DNA of 64,000 nucleotides from Rurimicrobium sp040387755 (GTDB taxonomy: Bacteria; Bacteroidota; Bacteroidia; Chitinophagales; Chitinophagaceae). The notes below the pieces were generated by a model that searched no databases, was not told where the DNA came from, and was given only the letters and a program-made list of their open reading frames with translations. How positions within the stretch are numbered: position 1 is the first letter of the stretch; every line of letters starts with the position of its first letter. The translations under genes and the position numbers were made by a program. Positions 43,846 through 53,187 of this stretch are shown here, piece by piece. The stretch spans positions 248,001 to 312,000 of the forward strand of contig JAZKDB010000002.1 of NCBI GenBank assembly GCA_040387755.1, written 5' to 3'.

Positions 43846-44349
43846 TTAGTAGCCCAATACCCTATTCTCTTCCCTGATGCGCACAAACAACATTAAGGCA
43901 TTGAGTAAAGTAAAAATAACGGCAGTATAATACAACTGAAATGTTAGCGGAATAACTATAAGTTCAGAAACAACAATGATATAATTAGGGTGTTTGACAA
44001 ATCGGTAAGGGCCTTTATTAATCAAAATTGCAGAAGGAATGCGCAATATCTTTGTATTCCAAAATTTGCCTAAACTGTTAATCACCCAAAATTTCAACAC
44101 TGCTAAAATCAGATAAATGACTGCAAATAAGGGGAAAAAAGCCGTCGATTCCTTTACATTATATTCAATAATAAGGGAGACAAAAAACAGACTGTGCAAT
44201 AAAACAATAAATGGGTAATGAGCTTGTCCATATTCAACTGCGCCATTGCGTCTCATCCATTTTTCATTACTGCGGGCAATTATTAATTCTACTATTCGCA
44301 ACAGAATAACAAAAGAAATAAACGATATAAAAGCTATCTTATTAGTCAT
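43846..44349 (-). CDS. ICMT-type (isoprenylcysteine carboxyl methyltransferase family) membrane methyltransferase
   Basis: A 167-residue membrane protein with about five helices. The C-terminal catalytic region has NKGPYRFVKHPNYIIVVSELIVIPL and a final RIREENRVLGY, the pattern of the ICMT/phospholipid methyltransferase-like family. It overlaps the end of the type III polyketide synthase gene by 8 bp. In Bacillus a similar pair (BpsA-BpsB/YpbQ) makes and methylates long-chain alkylpyrones, so this protein most likely methylates the polyketide product. The comparison rests on family knowledge; no homology search was done. Confidence 0.88.
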   Translation of the reverse strand: MTNKIAFISFISFVILLRIVELIIARSNEKWMRRNGAVEYGQAHYPFIVLLHSLFFVSLIIEYNVKESTAFFPLFAVIYLILAVLKFWVINSLGKFWNTKILRIPSAILINKGPYRFVKHPNYIIVVSELIVIPLTFQLYYTAVIFTLLNALMLFVRIREENRVLGY

Positions 44350-45409
44350 TTTTACTCATTTTGAGCAAGACCATTTCGCAGGAGAAACCCGGCCCCATAG
44401 CCACCATTAATCCATAACCATTGGCAAAGCCCTGTTGATAAAACTTATCCAAAACATACAAAACTGTAGGACTGGACATATTGCCGTTCTCATTCATCAC
44501 TGTTCTTGTATTGAATAAAAAATCAAAATCTAATTTTAGCGCTTCTTCATAAGCTGTCAAAACTTTTTTGCCTCCAGGATGAAAAATAAAGTTCTTGATG
44601 TCGCTAATTTCAAGTCCATTTTTTTTCAAAAAACTACTGATATCTTCATAAATATGCTCTGAAATAAGGCTTGGAATATCTTGCGAAAACAAAACTTTAA
44701 AGCCCTTCTCTTGAAATTCCCAACCCATTACATCCAAAGAATCATAATAGAGTTTACTCTGACTGTCTAAATAATTTATTTCAGTTGAACCCTTTTGTAC
44801 ATGATTATCGCCTGAAATAAGACATGCAGCAACGCCATCGGCAAACAGACTGGAGCCTATAAAATTGCTTTTACTGAAGTCATTCCGGAGAAAGGTAAGT
44901 GAACATAGTTCTGCAGCTACCAGCAAAACCACAGCATCAGGATTTGCCTTGGCTGCAATATTGGCTTTTGCAAAACCAGCTACACCTCCTGCACAACCTA
45001 AACCAAAAACAGGGGTTCTTGAGACATCTTGATTGAGTCTCATTGTATTGATAATCAGAGCATCCAAACTGGGTGTGGCTAAACCTGTAGTAGAAAGAAA
45101 AATAATATCTGTAATGCTATCCTTTTTCAGGCCGGCTTTTACCAGACATTCTTCAATTGCCTGTACAGAATACTGCAGTGTTATGCGGATATACTCATCA
45201 TTTTGTTGCTGAAAACTATGTGTTGAGCTGTAATAGTCCAGTGGCTTGCAAAAATTTCTGGTTATAATTTCAGTGTTATCAAAAGCACTCATCATTCGCT
45301 GTACTTGTGGAAAGGATGGCTCAAAAATGGCTTGCGCGCATTTTTTCACTTCTTGCTGGGCAACTTTGTGTGGAAAATCAATAGTGGAAATAGCAGCTAA
45401 ATAAGGCAT
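44342..45409 (-). CDS. Type III polyketide synthase (chalcone/stilbene synthase family)
   Basis: A homodimeric iterative ketosynthase that extends an acyl-CoA starter with malonyl-CoA to make pyrones or resorcinols. 355 aa. The catalytic triad is complete: Cys139 in FGLGCAGGVAG, His277 in FIFHPGGKKVL, Asn310 in NENGNMSSPTVL. The C-terminal GPGFSCEMVLL motif is also kept. It is first in a minus-strand series (PKS, methyltransferase overlapping by 8 bp, MBOAT, AlgJ-like). Starter and product length cannot be predicted; a long-chain alkylpyrone or alkylresorcinol, probably methylated, is the best guess. Confidence 0.95.
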   Translation of the reverse strand: MPYLAAISTIDFPHKVAQQEVKKCAQAIFEPSFPQVQRMMSAFDNTEIITRNFCKPLDYYSSTHSFQQQNDEYIRITLQYSVQAIEECLVKAGLKKDSITDIIFLSTTGLATPSLDALIINTMRLNQDVSRTPVFGLGCAGGVAGFAKANIAAKANPDAVVLLVAAELCSLTFLRNDFSKSNFIGSSLFADGVAACLISGDNHVQKGSTEINYLDSQSKLYYDSLDVMGWEFQEKGFKVLFSQDIPSLISEHIYEDISSFLKKNGLEISDIKNFIFHPGGKKVLTAYEEALKLDFDFLFNTRTVMNENGNMSSPTVLYVLDKFYQQGFANGYGLMVAMGPGFSCEMVLLKMSKND

Positions 45410-45532
45410 GGAATTAGAGTAAGTGATTCAAATCTAAATACGACACAAAGATGCAATTAGTTTGAATGCCTATTGTTACACAATTTCTGAGGAGCTTTGC
45501 ACTATTTGACAAAAAGACCGAAAACAACTACA

Positions 45533-46000
45533 TCAGCTACGTTCCAGTTTATTGAGCAGTTCCGCAATTCGCTCTGCCTTGGTAGCCTCTTTTTTGGCGG
45601 CATAAATCCATTCAATCATTGCCTTTTGTTCTCCTAAACTGTATTTCAGAAAACGATCATACGCATTCGGTTCCTCTTCAATAATTTCTTTCAATTCCAA
45701 GGGCAATTCATTGGGTAAACTATCTGCATACAACACAATATGCACCGAATCTCCTTCATGCTTACTTATCTTTTTGCGGATAGCAGCCTTAACTGGAAGA
45801 AAAAGTTGACCATTACCCATGGGCATCAAATGATAACCTTTAATTTCAACGCCTTCAATACTACCTCTAACTCTTACCCAGCCAAAATGAGCATGTTTGT
45901 CTTGTAACACTTCAGGAATACGGGCATAAGTCCATCCTCCTTTTCCCGGAAAACGCTCCAACAAATAGTTTTTATCAACCAATGGCTTTTCAACAGACAT
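45533..46000 (-). CDS. YdeI/OmpD-associated family protein with DUF1905-like domain
   Basis: A 155-residue soluble protein. The N-terminal part (residues 10-90) resembles DUF1905 (TYARIPEVL, HFGWVRVRGSIEGVEIKGYHLMPMGNGQLFLPVKAAIRKK). The C-terminal part has the YdeI/OmpD-associated signature (YSLGEQKAMIEWIYAAKKEATKAERI). Members have been linked to stress or antimicrobial resistance in some bacteria, but the biochemical role is not known. The gene stands alone between the polyketide and lipoprotein genes. Confidence 0.82.
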   Translation of the reverse strand: MSVEKPLVDKNYLLERFPGKGGWTYARIPEVLQDKHAHFGWVRVRGSIEGVEIKGYHLMPMGNGQLFLPVKAAIRKKISKHEGDSVHIVLYADSLPNELPLELKEIIEEEPNAYDRFLKYSLGEQKAMIEWIYAAKKEATKAERIAELLNKLERS

Positions 46001-46193
46001 CGAAAAAAGAGATTGTGTTTTAATTTTATATTTCCGCCGGGTAGCTTGTTTTCAAAAATATCCCTTTACTGCTAAGATTCCAAACGAAAATGGTGAAGAA
46101 AAATAAGCTCCCTGATTTCGCCCGCCCGGATGCATCTGTTCGGACGGGACGATGCAATCAACGCTGAAGAAAATGCCAAAATTGGCTCAAAAA

Positions 46194-46225
46194 AAACGGC
46201 TTGGAATGTGTTCCCAAACCGCTTT
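46194..46225 (-). terminator. Probable terminator of the lectin-fold lipoprotein gene
   Basis: Imperfect stem (CGG and TTGGAA on the left at 46197-46206, TTCC, CAA and CCG on the right at 46211-46221) followed on the minus strand by a T-run (46191-46196 read as T). One base is bulged and one pair mismatched. Confidence 0.6.
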
Positions 46226-46244
46226 CATTCGTTCAAGCAAATGA

Positions 46245-46889
46245 TTACTCATACCAATCGGCCTGAATATAATCGGCCTCGCCCTGAGTATTGGCTTCTA
46301 CCACAAAGCCAACAGCATTACCTTTTAAGTTTTGTACCGGAACACTAAATACACGATTCCCGTTTATATAACCAATCCAGCTTCTGTTTCGTTGCTCTAT
46401 TCTCACATCGTTCCAATCTCCGTTAATGTGCACAAAACCCAATTTCGTCCGGGGAACGATTGCGCTGATATCATTACCATAGCCATTTCCTCCTTCATCA
46501 TACAAGGCAAAGTATCCATTATAATCAATGGTAAAACTATAACCGTAAGCACCATTACTTCCATTATAGCCAAACAGCAGACCCATGTTTTTATTGGAGC
46601 CAATACGAGTAGTCAGGGTAAAGTCATTATAGGTATTGAGTTGAATCGCTTTGGACACATAATAAGCTTCATGCAGATTGTCGTTGTAATCTATTTTGAA
46701 AGTACCATTACTGATGATGCCATATGCAAGATTATTGCCATCCGCAAATTGCCAGTCGTTTCTGTTGTTATCAAAATCATCAACAAAAGTGTAGGGCACA
46801 AGACCAGGTTCAATGTATCTGTCTCTTTTAACGCATGAGCTAGTACTTATAATTAAGCCAAAACCCAGAAAGAATAGTATGCTTTTCAT
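46245..46889 (-). CDS. Lipoprotein with concanavalin-A-like lectin/glucanase fold
   Basis: A 214-residue predicted lipoprotein (lipobox IISTSSC, Cys19) starting at the ATG at 46889. The mature part looks like a LamG/glucanase-type jelly roll: DDFDNNRNDWQFADGNNLAYGIISNG, KNMGLLFGYNGSNGAYGYSF, DWNDVRIEQRNRSWIGYINGNRVFSV. No catalytic residues of a known glycosidase family are recognised, so a carbohydrate-binding role is plausible. The upstream in-frame extension is hydrophobic and not a usual signal, so I reject it. It is divergent from a T9SS cargo gene starting at 47029. Confidence 0.75.
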   Translation of the reverse strand: MKSILFFLGFGLIISTSSCVKRDRYIEPGLVPYTFVDDFDNNRNDWQFADGNNLAYGIISNGTFKIDYNDNLHEAYYVSKAIQLNTYNDFTLTTRIGSNKNMGLLFGYNGSNGAYGYSFTIDYNGYFALYDEGGNGYGNDISAIVPRTKLGFVHINGDWNDVRIEQRNRSWIGYINGNRVFSVPVQNLKGNAVGFVVEANTQGEADYIQADWYE

Positions 46890-47005
46890 ATTTTGAATGT
46901 TTGTTGCTATGACTGAGATAATGTAAGTAAGTTTAATGAAAAACATAGTTAAAAAAAATATAGTTAAAAAATAAAGAACGACTAGTAACAAGATAGATTT
47001 AAGCC

Positions 47006-47013
47006 TAATTTCG
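47006..47013 (+). promoter_or_regulatory. -7 box (TAATTTCG) of the T9SS cargo gene at 47029
   Basis: TAATTTCG, TAnnTTcG variant, 15 bp before the ATG. Confidence 0.4.
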
Positions 47014-47028
47014 GATTTAAAAATAATC

Positions 47029-47904
47029 ATGAAAACATTTATTCTTTTAAGCCTAAGTTCACTGCTTTCTTTTGTTGCCCATGCACAAGAGTTTGAATTC
47101 AAATTATTGTTTAACGATTCATTGGGGAATAAAGATTCCTTAAACTACGGCTATGACCTTGCAGCCACTAATAGCATTGATGCAGCATTTGGAGAAATTG
47201 ATATTCTATCCGTACCTCATAGCAGCAGTTTTAATGTTCGTTTTTCAGATGTTTTGGTTAACGGAAAATTATCGCCCAATTATCAGTCCAAAAAACAAAT
47301 TATAGCCAATAAGTGTCCTAATTGGTTACTCAATGATTTTGGCGTGTCAATTGAGATAGACAGTAAAAACTATCCCATAACTCTTAAATGGGATAAAAGT
47401 CTTTTTAAAGACAGTTGTCGTATTGGCACCATTCTTACAGATGTGCATCCAGGAGGCTGGTTTGATACGCGAGGGCATTTTAGAACTTTTCTGGCTGAGG
47501 ATGATAGTGTTGTGATTAAAGAGCCCTATTACTTCTATACAAATGCCGCAAGTAAAAAGATTAGCGTTTTGTGGATTGCTTTTATGGATAGTTCGGTTTT
47601 TAAAATCCCATTTGACCCTATGATATTTGAACCCGACCCATTAGGAATAAACACTTTGAATCAATCCGCTTCTTTAGAGGTTTTCCCTAACCCGCTAAAA
47701 GAAGATTTGCATATACGCACCAATGCCAAAATCAATGAAGTTGAATTGTACGATTTGCAAGGGAGAAAAATAATCATGCAAAAAGGGAGCAATGTGAACA
47801 ATTTACATTTAGAGGTACTGCCCACAGGTACTTATTTGCTCAAAGTAAGAGATGATAATGGAAATGTGTTTATAAAAAGGGTCGTAAAAGCTGCATTCGA
47901 CTAA
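47029..47904 (+). CDS. Secreted protein with C-terminal type IX secretion (type A) sorting domain
   Basis: A 291-residue exported protein with a signal peptide (1-19). The middle region (about 20-205) has DxxN-rich beta segments (FNDSLGNKDSLNYGYDLAATN, GGWFDTRGHFRTF), and I do not recognise a family. The last about 75 residues form a sorting domain: LEVFPNPLKEDLHIRTN, EVELYDLQGRKII, LHLEVLPTGTYLLKVRDDNG, ending with a basic VFIKRVVKAAFD. It would cross the outer membrane by the type IX system. Divergent neighbour: the lectin-fold lipoprotein. Confidence 0.85.
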   Translation: MKTFILLSLSSLLSFVAHAQEFEFKLLFNDSLGNKDSLNYGYDLAATNSIDAAFGEIDILSVPHSSSFNVRFSDVLVNGKLSPNYQSKKQIIANKCPNWLLNDFGVSIEIDSKNYPITLKWDKSLFKDSCRIGTILTDVHPGGWFDTRGHFRTFLAEDDSVVIKEPYYFYTNAASKKISVLWIAFMDSSVFKIPFDPMIFEPDPLGINTLNQSASLEVFPNPLKEDLHIRTNAKINEVELYDLQGRKIIMQKGSNVNNLHLEVLPTGTYLLKVRDDNGNVFIKRVVKAAFD

Positions 47905-48114
47905 TACAATGATTTTCGCATTTTTAATCTTCAAACAAGAAAGGCACTATTGATAACCAATATAGCTTTTCAATTCAATATTCTGAATTAGAATAATTGC
48001 CTTTAAAATAGAATTTTGAAGAATAAAAAGTTGTTGATAGGTATCGGGTAATTACTTATTTGCTGATTAAGTATAGTTTCTTCTTAAAATTTGATAAAAA
48101 GCCTGAAATCAAAA

Positions 48115-48144
48115 TTGAATTGTCTTTCAATTGTAATAAATTTG
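48115..48144 (+). promoter_or_regulatory. Promoter of acn (TTG-N19-TAAATTTG)
   Basis: TTG at 48115-48117 and TAAATTTG at 48137-48144, an exact -7 match with normal spacing. The ATG follows 42 bp later. Confidence 0.6.
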
Positions 48145-48186
48145 CGGAGCACAAACGAAATTCAATCTTAAAACAATCAATATTTT

Positions 48187-50454
48187 ATGGCTTTCGACCT
48201 CGATTTAATCCAAAAACATTATTCAAACCTACCTGCCCGTGTAGCCGAGGCGCGCCAATTATTGGGCCGTCCGCTTACATTGACTGAAAAAATCCTGTAT
48301 TCCCATCTTTGGGATAAATTTCCCACGGCTCCTTATCAAAGAGGTAACAGTTATGTAGATTTTGCTCCGGACCGCGTGGCGATGCAAGATGCAACAGCGC
48401 AAATGGCTTTGCTACAGTTTATGCAAGCAGGCCGTACTAAAGTGGCTGTACCAAGTACAGTGCATTGCGACCACTTAATACAGGCGAAAGAGAATAGTGC
48501 TGTGGATTTGGATAGAGCGGTTCACGAAAGCAAAGAAGTATATGATTTTCTGGCTTCTGTATCAGATAAATATGGTATCGGTTTCTGGAAACCAGGTGCA
48601 GGTATTATTCATCAGGTAGTTTTAGAAAATTACGCATTCCCTGGCGGAATGATGATTGGTACAGATAGTCATACTGTAAATGCAGGTGGATTGGGCATGG
48701 TGGCAATTGGTGTTGGTGGAGCTGATGCCTGTGATGTAATGGCAGGTCTACCATGGGAATTGAAATTCCCTAAATTGATAGGTGTTAAACTGACCGGCAA
48801 ATTAAATGGCTGGACTGCACCAAAAGATGTCATTTTGAAAGTAGCAGGTATACTTACTGTAAAAGGCGGAACAGGTGCTATTGTCGAGTATTTTGGTGAA
48901 GGAGCAACCAGTATGAGCTGTACTGGTAAAGGAACCATTTGCAACATGGGTGCCGAAATCGGTGCTACTACTTCTACTTTCGGATATGATGACAGTATGA
49001 GCCGTTACTTAAATGCTACTAACCGTGCTGATATAGCTGCTGCTGCAGATGCTGTTCGCGAACACTTAACCGGTGATGCTGAAGTATACGCTAATCCTGA
49101 ATTGTATTTTGATCAGGTAATCGAAATCAACCTTAGCGAATTGGAACCACATTTAAATGGTCCTTTTACACCGGATTTGGCTACTCCGATTTCTAAAATG
49201 AAAGAAATGGCAGCTGCAAATGGCTGGCCTACAAAAATCGAAGTAGGATTGATTGGTAGCTGTACCAACTCTTCTTACGAAGATATTAGCCGTTCTGTAA
49301 GTCTTGCCAAACAAGTAGCAGAAAAAGGTTTGAAAACCAAAGCAGAATTCACCATCACTCCGGGTTCTGAATTGGTTCGTTATACAATTGAAAAAGATGG
49401 TTTCCTTGAAATATTTGACCAGATTGGTGCCAAAGTATTTGCTAATGCCTGTGGACCATGTATTGGTATGTGGGACAGAATGGGTGCTGAAAAGCAAGAA
49501 AAAAACACGATTGTCCATTCCTTCAACCGCAACTTTGCAAAACGTGCAGATGGCAACCCAAATACTTACGCATTTGTAGGTTCTCCGGAATTGGTGACTG
49601 CGTTAGCTATAGCCGGTGATTTGGGCTTTAACCCATTGACAGACACCTTGACTAATGAAAAAGGGGAGCAGGTAAAACTTGATGAACCAACAGGATATGA
49701 ATTACCTCCAACTGGTTTTGCAGTAGAAGACGCCGGTTATCAGGCACCAGCAGAAGACGGAAGCAAGGTAAATGTTGCTGTGGATGAAAACTCAAGCCGC
49801 CTTCAGTTGTTGGCTCCATTTACTGCATGGGAAGGAACAGACCTTAAAGGTTTGAAACTTTTGATTAAAGCAAAAGGAAAATGTACTACAGACCATATTT
49901 CTATGGCGGGTCCATGGTTGAAATTCCGCGGTCATCTGGACAACATCTCTAACAATATGTTGATTGGCGCTGTGAATTTCTTCAATGAAAAAACAGACAA
50001 TATCAAAAATCAGATTACCGGCGAATATGCAGCTGTACCAGCCACTCAAAGAGCATATAAAGCTGCAGGAATTGGCACATTGGTGGTTGGAGATGAAAAC
50101 TATGGCGAAGGTAGCAGCCGCGAACACGCTGCAATGGAACCGCGTTTTCTTGGAGTACGTGCTGTATTGGTAAAATCTTTTGCCCGTATCCACGAAACCA
50201 ATCTTAAAAAACAAGGGATGTTGGCTTTGACTTTTGCAGACAAGGCTGATTACGATAAAATACAGGAAGATGACACCATCGATATTTTAGGATTGACCAC
50301 TTTCACTCCTGGTGTACCGTTGACCTTAGTTTTCCATCATGCTGATGGAACCAGCGATAGTATTAGTGTTAACCATACTTACAACAATCAGCAAATTGAG
50401 TGGTTTAAAGAAGGTGCAGCATTGAATATTATTCGTAAACAATTTACATCATAA
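48187..50454 (+). CDS. acn: Aconitate hydratase
   Basis: TCA-cycle [4Fe-4S] enzyme isomerising citrate to isocitrate. 755 aa, the mitochondrial-type length. The cluster cysteines are in GSCTNSSYED and NACGPCIGMWDR. Other conserved parts: MMIGTDSHTVNAGGLGMVAIGVGGADA near residue 155, AKGKCTTDHISMAGPWLKFRGHL, and the swivel-domain loop NYGEGSSREHAAMEPRFLG. ATG at 48187, with an own promoter upstream and a strong terminator after. Confidence 0.98.
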   Translation: MAFDLDLIQKHYSNLPARVAEARQLLGRPLTLTEKILYSHLWDKFPTAPYQRGNSYVDFAPDRVAMQDATAQMALLQFMQAGRTKVAVPSTVHCDHLIQAKENSAVDLDRAVHESKEVYDFLASVSDKYGIGFWKPGAGIIHQVVLENYAFPGGMMIGTDSHTVNAGGLGMVAIGVGGADACDVMAGLPWELKFPKLIGVKLTGKLNGWTAPKDVILKVAGILTVKGGTGAIVEYFGEGATSMSCTGKGTICNMGAEIGATTSTFGYDDSMSRYLNATNRADIAAAADAVREHLTGDAEVYANPELYFDQVIEINLSELEPHLNGPFTPDLATPISKMKEMAAANGWPTKIEVGLIGSCTNSSYEDISRSVSLAKQVAEKGLKTKAEFTITPGSELVRYTIEKDGFLEIFDQIGAKVFANACGPCIGMWDRMGAEKQEKNTIVHSFNRNFAKRADGNPNTYAFVGSPELVTALAIAGDLGFNPLTDTLTNEKGEQVKLDEPTGYELPPTGFAVEDAGYQAPAEDGSKVNVAVDENSSRLQLLAPFTAWEGTDLKGLKLLIKAKGKCTTDHISMAGPWLKFRGHLDNISNNMLIGAVNFFNEKTDNIKNQITGEYAAVPATQRAYKAAGIGTLVVGDENYGEGSSREHAAMEPRFLGVRAVLVKSFARIHETNLKKQGMLALTFADKADYDKIQEDDTIDILGLTTFTPGVPLTLVFHHADGTSDSISVNHTYNNQQIEWFKEGAALNIIRKQFTS

Positions 50455-50479
50455 TTACTTTCTTATTTAGCATATTACC

Positions 50480-50509
50480 AACAGGCTGACCCTAACAGGT
50501 CAGCCTGTT
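50480..50509 (+). terminator. Terminator of acn
   Basis: AACAGGCTGACC (50480-50491) with GGTCAGCCTGTT (50498-50509), loop CTAACA, then TTTG. Confidence 0.9.
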
Positions 50510-50596
50510 TTTGTTCACTATTCAGCCAAAATTTGTAGCAGAAAAAAGAAGTTTTTGAAAACAGAATTGTTGCATAGACTAATTGACCAATTCGCT

Positions 50597-50604
50597 TATA
50601 TTTG
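50597..50604 (+). promoter_or_regulatory. -7 box (TATATTTG) of the yfhO operon
   Basis: TATATTTG, exact TAnnTTTG match, 22 bp before the ATG at 50627. It argues against the upstream TTG start at 50555. Confidence 0.55.
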
Positions 50605-50626
50605 CTGGGCTAAAAATAAGCGATCT

Positions 50627-53185
50627 ATGCAAACTTCATTTTTCAAAAAGAATGCCTCTTACATTTGGATTATTATTGGATTCCTTCTCGTTTCAATCAT
50701 TTATTGTTTGCCGCAATTTCAGGGTAAGACAATAAATATGCATGATGGTGTTTCATGGGAATCAACCAGTCAGGAACCTAGAATGTATGAGGACTCAACT
50801 GGTATAAAACCATTGTGGAGTAATGCGATGTTTGGTGGAATGCCTACTTACACCCATTATTTGACCGGTGTAAAAAACTATGTTTTTAAATTCCAGACAG
50901 CAATAAGCAAGGTAATTCCAATTCCAACCTTTCTTTTCTTTTTTGCAATGCTGGGCTTCTTTGTACTGTCTTGCAGTCTTAAAATCAACAAATGGATTGG
51001 CGCCATTGGCGCCATAGCATACGCTTTTGCCACATACAACCTTGGGATTGTAGCTTCCGGACACGTTACAAAGATGTTTTCTATAGCTGAAATGCCTGGA
51101 GTATTGGCAGGTTTTATCATGATATATAACGGAAGACGCTTAAGTGGTGCTGCAATAATGGCTTTGTTTTTCACACTGATGGTCAGTGTATCTCACTATC
51201 AAATGGTTTATTATACCGTTATTATGTTATTTATTGCTGGAATAGGCATAGCCATTAATGAATTGAGAAATGGTCGTCTGAACAACCTCCTAATCGGTAC
51301 AGCTATTACTATCCTAACAGGTGTTTTATCTCTCGGACCTTCTCTTCCCACTATCTTGTTAACTAAAGAATACGCGCAATACACCATGCGTGGGGGTGGT
51401 AGTGAATTAAAACAATTGAAAAGTAGTGATACCAAAAAGGAGGGAGGATTGGATGTAGAATATGCTTTCCGTTGGAGCAATGGTATTGGCGAAACTTTTT
51501 GTCTGATTGTACCTCAGCTATATGGTGGTGGCGGTGGTCAAAATATTGGTACCGATTCAAAATTATTTAAAACTTTGACAGAAGCTGGACTACCTGAAGC
51601 GAGTGCAGAACAATTTGTTGAAAATGCCCCAACTTACTGGGGATCACAACCTTTCCTCGCAGGGCCTGTTTATTTCGGAGCTATCATTTGCTTTCTGTTT
51701 GTATTGGGCATGATGATTATTCGTTCACCACATAAGTGGTGGATATTGGCAACATGTGTCCTTGCTATTTTAATGTCTCTGGGTCGTCATTTGCCTTTAC
51801 TGAACAACTTCCTGTTCGATTATTTACCTATGTACAACAAATTTCGTGTACCATCAATGATCTTAGTAGTCCCACAATTACTATTCCCTATGGTGGGCGT
51901 TTGGGCACTAAACGATATTTTTACTAAAAAAATTGCAGGTGATGAGCTTTGGAAAAATTTAAAAATCGCCACTATTGCAACTGCAGGACTTTGCCTATTA
52001 CTGGCAATTGGTGGACAGGCCTTTTTTGATTTTAAAGCATCTGGCCTTAATATGGCTGACGCTCAATTAGCCCAACAGTTTAACAGAGATGGCGGTAATG
52101 AGGCTATAGCTTCTAAAGTACTCAAAGCATTAAGTGAGGACAGGGCTACAATGGCCATGAATAGCGGTTTATTGAGTGCTTTTTTTATTCTGGCTGCAGC
52201 TGCTGTATTATATGCGTTCAACACCAATAAAGTAAATAACAAAATGGCAATTGGTGTTTTGGCATTATTAGTTGCGTTAGACATGTTGCCTACTGCACGT
52301 GTATATCTTAATGATAATAACTATATTGATACTGAAGAATATCAGGCTCAGTTTAATCCTCGCCCGGTAGATGCTGAAATACTTAGAGATAAAGACCCAT
52401 ACTATCGCGTTTTAGACCTCAGTCGCGATACCTATAATGATGCGATGCAATCTTACCATCACAAAACAATAGGAGGTTATAGTGCAGTAAAAATGGAATC
52501 TTATCAAGACCTTATTAATGTACACTTGAGTGGTCCGTTTAATGGCGAAGTACTCAATATGCTCAATACTAAATACGTCATCTTCAATGGCGGACCAAAC
52601 GGGCAACCAGCTTACCAACCTAATCCCGGTACTTGTGGAAACGCATGGTTTGTCAATGAGGTGAAATATGTGAACAATGCAGATGAGGAGATGAAGTCAA
52701 TGAATGCTCCCGGAATAGGAGACACCACAGTTATGCCCAATAGCTGGAAAGCAAATCAGACAGCTATTATAAGAAACACATTTGCATCAAAACTGAATAA
52801 TACTAAAAACTTTATTAAAGACAGTCTTGCTAGTGTACGCCTTGAAAAATATGGCTTGAATGAAATCAGCTTTGTTTCAAGTAATAGTCATGAAGGTTTA
52901 GCTGTATTCTCTGATATTTATTACGACAAAGGATGGAAAGCCTATGTGGATGGAAAAGAGACACCAATTGTTAAGGCAAACTATGTTTTACGCGCAGTAT
53001 TGTTGCCTGCGGGTAATCACAAAATCGAATTTAAATTTCATCCTGAAAAATATTACCAAACCAATAACTACGCAATGATTAGTAGTATCCTGCTTTATCT
53101 GCTTTTTGGAGCCGCATTGTTTATGGCTTTTAAAAAGAAAGATGAGGATAACACAATGGTAGCTCAAAAAGAAAGTATCAAATAA
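50627..53185 (+). CDS. YfhO family membrane protein (GT-C-like glycosyltransferase type)
   Basis: An 852-residue membrane protein with about 12-14 helices, followed by a C-terminal soluble part (about 560-800) and a last helix. It matches the bacterial YfhO family, GT-C-like proteins thought to transfer sugars outside the membrane, for example in lipoteichoic acid glycosylation in Firmicutes. Marks: WESTSQEPRMYEDSTG, LGFFVLSCSLKINKWIGAIGAIAYAF, ASGHVTKMFSIAEMPGVLAGFIMIY, and late DIYYDKGWKAYVDGKETPIVKANYVLRAVLLPAG. The ATG at 50627 fits the promoter. First of a packed set with the acyltransferase, flippase and VF530 genes. Confidence 0.9.
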   Translation: MQTSFFKKNASYIWIIIGFLLVSIIYCLPQFQGKTINMHDGVSWESTSQEPRMYEDSTGIKPLWSNAMFGGMPTYTHYLTGVKNYVFKFQTAISKVIPIPTFLFFFAMLGFFVLSCSLKINKWIGAIGAIAYAFATYNLGIVASGHVTKMFSIAEMPGVLAGFIMIYNGRRLSGAAIMALFFTLMVSVSHYQMVYYTVIMLFIAGIGIAINELRNGRLNNLLIGTAITILTGVLSLGPSLPTILLTKEYAQYTMRGGGSELKQLKSSDTKKEGGLDVEYAFRWSNGIGETFCLIVPQLYGGGGGQNIGTDSKLFKTLTEAGLPEASAEQFVENAPTYWGSQPFLAGPVYFGAIICFLFVLGMMIIRSPHKWWILATCVLAILMSLGRHLPLLNNFLFDYLPMYNKFRVPSMILVVPQLLFPMVGVWALNDIFTKKIAGDELWKNLKIATIATAGLCLLLAIGGQAFFDFKASGLNMADAQLAQQFNRDGGNEAIASKVLKALSEDRATMAMNSGLLSAFFILAAAAVLYAFNTNKVNNKMAIGVLALLVALDMLPTARVYLNDNNYIDTEEYQAQFNPRPVDAEILRDKDPYYRVLDLSRDTYNDAMQSYHHKTIGGYSAVKMESYQDLINVHLSGPFNGEVLNMLNTKYVIFNGGPNGQPAYQPNPGTCGNAWFVNEVKYVNNADEEMKSMNAPGIGDTTVMPNSWKANQTAIIRNTFASKLNNTKNFIKDSLASVRLEKYGLNEISFVSSNSHEGLAVFSDIYYDKGWKAYVDGKETPIVKANYVLRAVLLPAGNHKIEFKFHPEKYYQTNNYAMISSILLYLLFGAALFMAFKKKDEDNTMVAQKESIK

Positions 53186-53187
53186 AA

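Noticed and set aside
46121..46148. GC-rich hairpin CCCGCCCG / CGGACGGG in the gap before the lectin-fold lipoprotein terminator
   Set aside because: One mismatch and no T-run; it may be a degenerate repeat, but one copy gives no support.
46890..47102. Long N-terminal extension of the lectin-fold lipoprotein
   Set aside because: It overlaps the divergent T9SS cargo gene start, is low-complexity hydrophobic, and the ATG at 46889 gives a clean lipoprotein signal.
50555..50626. Upstream TTG start for yfhO
   Set aside because: A TATATTTG box at 50597-50604 and the normal family start at ATG 50627 argue against it.
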